Assembly (NCBI GenBank): GCA_947632255.1
Contig: CANROL010000059.1
Span: 1-7,108, forward strand
Source: an uncultured Bacilli bacterium
GTDB lineage: Bacteria > Bacillota_I > Bacilli_A > RF39 > UBA660
Reading direction: 5' to 3'
DNA: 7,108 nucleotides
Shown: piece after piece, positions 5,296-7,108 of the stretch
How positions within the stretch are numbered: position 1 is the first letter of the stretch
Layout of the letters: each line of letters starts with the position of its first letter
Program-made: the position numbers and the translations under genes
The notes under the pieces: generated by a model
What the model saw: only the letters and a program-made list of their open reading frames with translations
What the model was told of the DNA's origin: nothing
Databases searched by the model: none

Positions 5296-7108
5296 TTAAA
5301 CAAAATCAAATAAACTTAATTGACTTGTTTCAGGTAAATCACCAAAGATACCTAAAGATTTTAGTTTATCAATTGTCGTTTGATTAACATGACCACGCAT
5401 TTGAAAATCTTCAATACTATAAAATGGTTTAATATTACGTTCTTCAATTATTTTGGTAGCAACAGCATCACCAAGGCCATCTAAAGTTCTAAATGGACAA
5501 ATTAAAGTTTTTTCATCTTCGGCTAAAATAAAGTTTTTACCATCACTTTTTTCAATATCTATGTTACCAAATTTAAAACCACGGGCTGTTGCTTCTAAGC
5601 TAAGTTTTAAAGTTTCTAAAACACTTGTTTCTTTATTCGTCGCACTATAACCTTTATTTATTATTTCATTTATTTTACTTTTTATCGCATCATAACCTTT
5701 AACCATCGTTTCTAAGTCAAAATCAGTAAAACGAGTGGAAAAATATGTAGCATAATAAACACCAGGATAATGAACTTTAAAATAAGCGATACGAAAGGCA
5801 CTCATAACATAGGCAGTGGCATGGGCTTTAGGGAACATGTATTTTATTTTACCACATGAATCAATAAACCATTTTTCAATACCAGCATCTTCCATATCTT
5901 TTTTAAATTTAGCCCAACCTTCAGGATCTTTAGAGGCTTTACCTTTACGAACAAATTCCATAATTTTAAAAGCTTTAATTGGCGCCATGCCTTTATACAT
6001 GAGATATACCATAATATCATCACGACAACCAATAACATCTGAAAAAGGAACAACATTATTTTTAATTAATTCTTGGGCATTACCTAACCATACATCAGTT
6101 CCATGGGATAGACCAGAGATTTTTATTAATTCGGCAAAAGTTTTAGGTTTAGTATCTACAAGCATACCAATTGTAAAGGGAGTCCCAAATTCCGGTATAC
6201 CTAAAGTCCCAGTTTCATTTAAAATTTGCTCTTTAGTAACACCTAAAGGTTCGGGTGATAAAAATATACCCATCGTTTCTTTATCATCTAAAGGAACAGT
6301 TGTAACATCCATATGAAGTAAATCTTGAATCATACGAAGTTGGGTGGGATCAGTATGGCCTAATATATCTAGTTTTAAAACATCTTGGTCTATCGCGTGA
6401 TAATCAAAATGGGTAGTTCGCCAGGTAGCATCAATATCTTCGGCGGGATATTGAAATGGGGTAAAATCAAAGACATCCATGTAACCGGGGATAACGACTA
6501 TTCCTCCTGGGTGTTGGCCAGTAGTTCTTTTAACACCAGTACAACCTAGGGCTAATCTTTCAATTTCAACATTATTTATAGTTATGCCATGGGCTTCGGC
6601 ATACCCTCTTACAAAACCAAAGGCGGTTTTATCGGCAACAGTACCAATAGTTCCAGCCCGATAGACATTATCAACACCAAATAAAACTTTAGTATATTCA
6701 TGCGCGGCCGCTTGATTTAAATCCGAGAAATTTAAATCTATATCAGGAACTTTATCAGCATTAAAGCCTAAAAAGGTGGCAAATGGCATATCTTGCCCAT
6801 CTTTCGTCATTTTAGTACCACATTTAGGACAGTTTAAATCAGGTAAGTCAAAACCACTTTTATAAGTTGCACCCAGAGGATTACCATTTTCATCATCAAA
6901 AATACTATGTTTACAATTAGGACAACGATAATGAGGCGGAAGCGAATTAACTTCCGTAATACCCATCATCGTCGCAACAAAGCTCGATCCAACTGAACCC
7001 CGAGATCCTACTAAAAAGCCATCATCATTACTTTTTTTAACTAACTTTTGGGCAATTAAATAAATAACATCAAAGCCTCCCCCGATAATACCTCCTACAG
7101 ATTTTTTA
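5296..7108 (-). CDS. polC: DNA polymerase III PolC, C-terminal part (5' end outside window)
   Basis: Replicative DNA polymerase of low-GC Gram-positives, extending DNA at the fork with the beta clamp. Only the last 603 residues are visible (about 40% of the usual ~1440); the frame is open to the right edge, so the internal Met at 6969 is not the start. In fragment numbering: GSRGSVGSSFVAT (34-46), PPHYRCPNC and CPKC with zinc-binding Cys62, 65, 93 and 96, the palm motif VPDIDLNF with catalytic Asp122 and Asp124, VYRAGTIGTVADKTA (148-162), KRTTGQHPGGIVVIP (193-207), LKLDILGH with the probable third Asp247, MFPKAHATAYVMSAFRIAY (424-442), a helix-hairpin-helix segment GLGDAVATKIIEER (544-557), and the C-terminal clamp-binding QLSLF (596-600). 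The exonuclease and PHP domains would lie outside the window. After the palm motif, SDLNQ replaces the more usual SGEYQ. An intrinsic terminator follows the stop. Confidence 0.97.
   Translation of the reverse strand, partial: KKSVGGIIGGGFDVIYLIAQKLVKKSNDDGFLVGSRGSVGSSFVATMMGITEVNSLPPHYRCPNCKHSIFDDENGNPLGATYKSGFDLPDLNCPKCGTKMTKDGQDMPFATFLGFNADKVPDIDLNFSDLNQAAAHEYTKVLFGVDNVYRAGTIGTVADKTAFGFVRGYAEAHGITINNVEIERLALGCTGVKRTTGQHPGGIVVIPGYMDVFDFTPFQYPAEDIDATWRTTHFDYHAIDQDVLKLDILGHTDPTQLRMIQDLLHMDVTTVPLDDKETMGIFLSPEPLGVTKEQILNETGTLGIPEFGTPFTIGMLVDTKPKTFAELIKISGLSHGTDVWLGNAQELIKNNVVPFSDVIGCRDDIMVYLMYKGMAPIKAFKIMEFVRKGKASKDPEGWAKFKKDMEDAGIEKWFIDSCGKIKYMFPKAHATAYVMSAFRIAYFKVHYPGVYYATYFSTRFTDFDLETMVKGYDAIKSKINEIINKGYSATNKETSVLETLKLSLEATARGFKFGNIDIEKSDGKNFILAEDEKTLICPFRTLDGLGDAVATKIIEERNIKPFYSIEDFQMRGHVNQTTIDKLKSLGIFGDLPETSQLSLFDFV

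Noticed and set aside
5453..5650. 65-codon plus-strand ORF inside polC
   Set aside because: Antisense shadow of the PolC C-terminal domain with no supporting signals.
5844..6056. 70-codon minus-strand ORF in another frame of polC
   Set aside because: Low-complexity overlap with the real polC frame, which is intact through the region; no frameshift evidence.
5816..6316. 166-codon plus-strand ORF inside polC
   Set aside because: Antisense to strongly conserved PolC motifs; no ribosome binding site or family likeness.

Overview
This window reads as chromosomal DNA from an AT-rich, spore-forming, low-GC Gram-positive bacterium of the Bacilli type. The evidence is a Gram-positive PolC replicase, a RecU resolvase paired with a class A penicillin-binding protein, and the SpoIIGA/pro-sigma-E sporulation pair. 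TGA is used as a stop (spoIIGA ends in TGA) and Trp is encoded by TGG, so the code is standard and not the Mycoplasma code. Base composition and the divergence of the proteins suggest an uncultured gut-type Bacilli lineage rather than Bacillus itself; this is inference, and no 16S is present.

Layout. Positions 1-351 hold a poorly defined left edge, one 38-codon minus-strand ORF (77-193) and the control region of recU. Positions 352-3570 form a tight plus-strand operon, recU then ponA, with the recU stop abutting the ponA start (TAAATG). A bidirectional terminator at 3572-3598 separates it from convergent minus-strand genes. These are sigE (3601-4284) and spoIIGA (4281-5060), read as spoIIGA-sigE with a 4-base ATGA overlap. 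Upstream of spoIIGA, 5061-5295 contains a Spo0A-type promoter, three strong hairpins that look like a ~97-nt small RNA with its own extended -10 promoter and terminator, and the polC terminator. The rest (5296-7108) is the C-terminal 603 residues of PolC; its N-terminus lies beyond the right edge.

How the genes work together. RecU resolves Holliday junctions and PonA builds peptidoglycan; their operon is a known Firmicutes arrangement. SpoIIGA is the membrane aspartic protease that activates pro-sigma-E in the mother cell. The spoIIG promoter here keeps the B. subtilis design: a 0A box overlapping a -35-like element, with a long 21-bp spacer before a perfect TATAAT.

Most interesting points: the unclassified hairpin RNA between polC and spoIIGA; the conserved odd spacing of the spoIIG promoter; the KTG motif of PonA changed to KGG, with a Glu-to-Asp change in the GT51 RKxxE motif; and a second 0A-like box beside a tiny divergent ORF bearing a Spo0E-like ELDxLI segment. 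No CRISPR array, tRNA, rRNA or intact mobile element was found.
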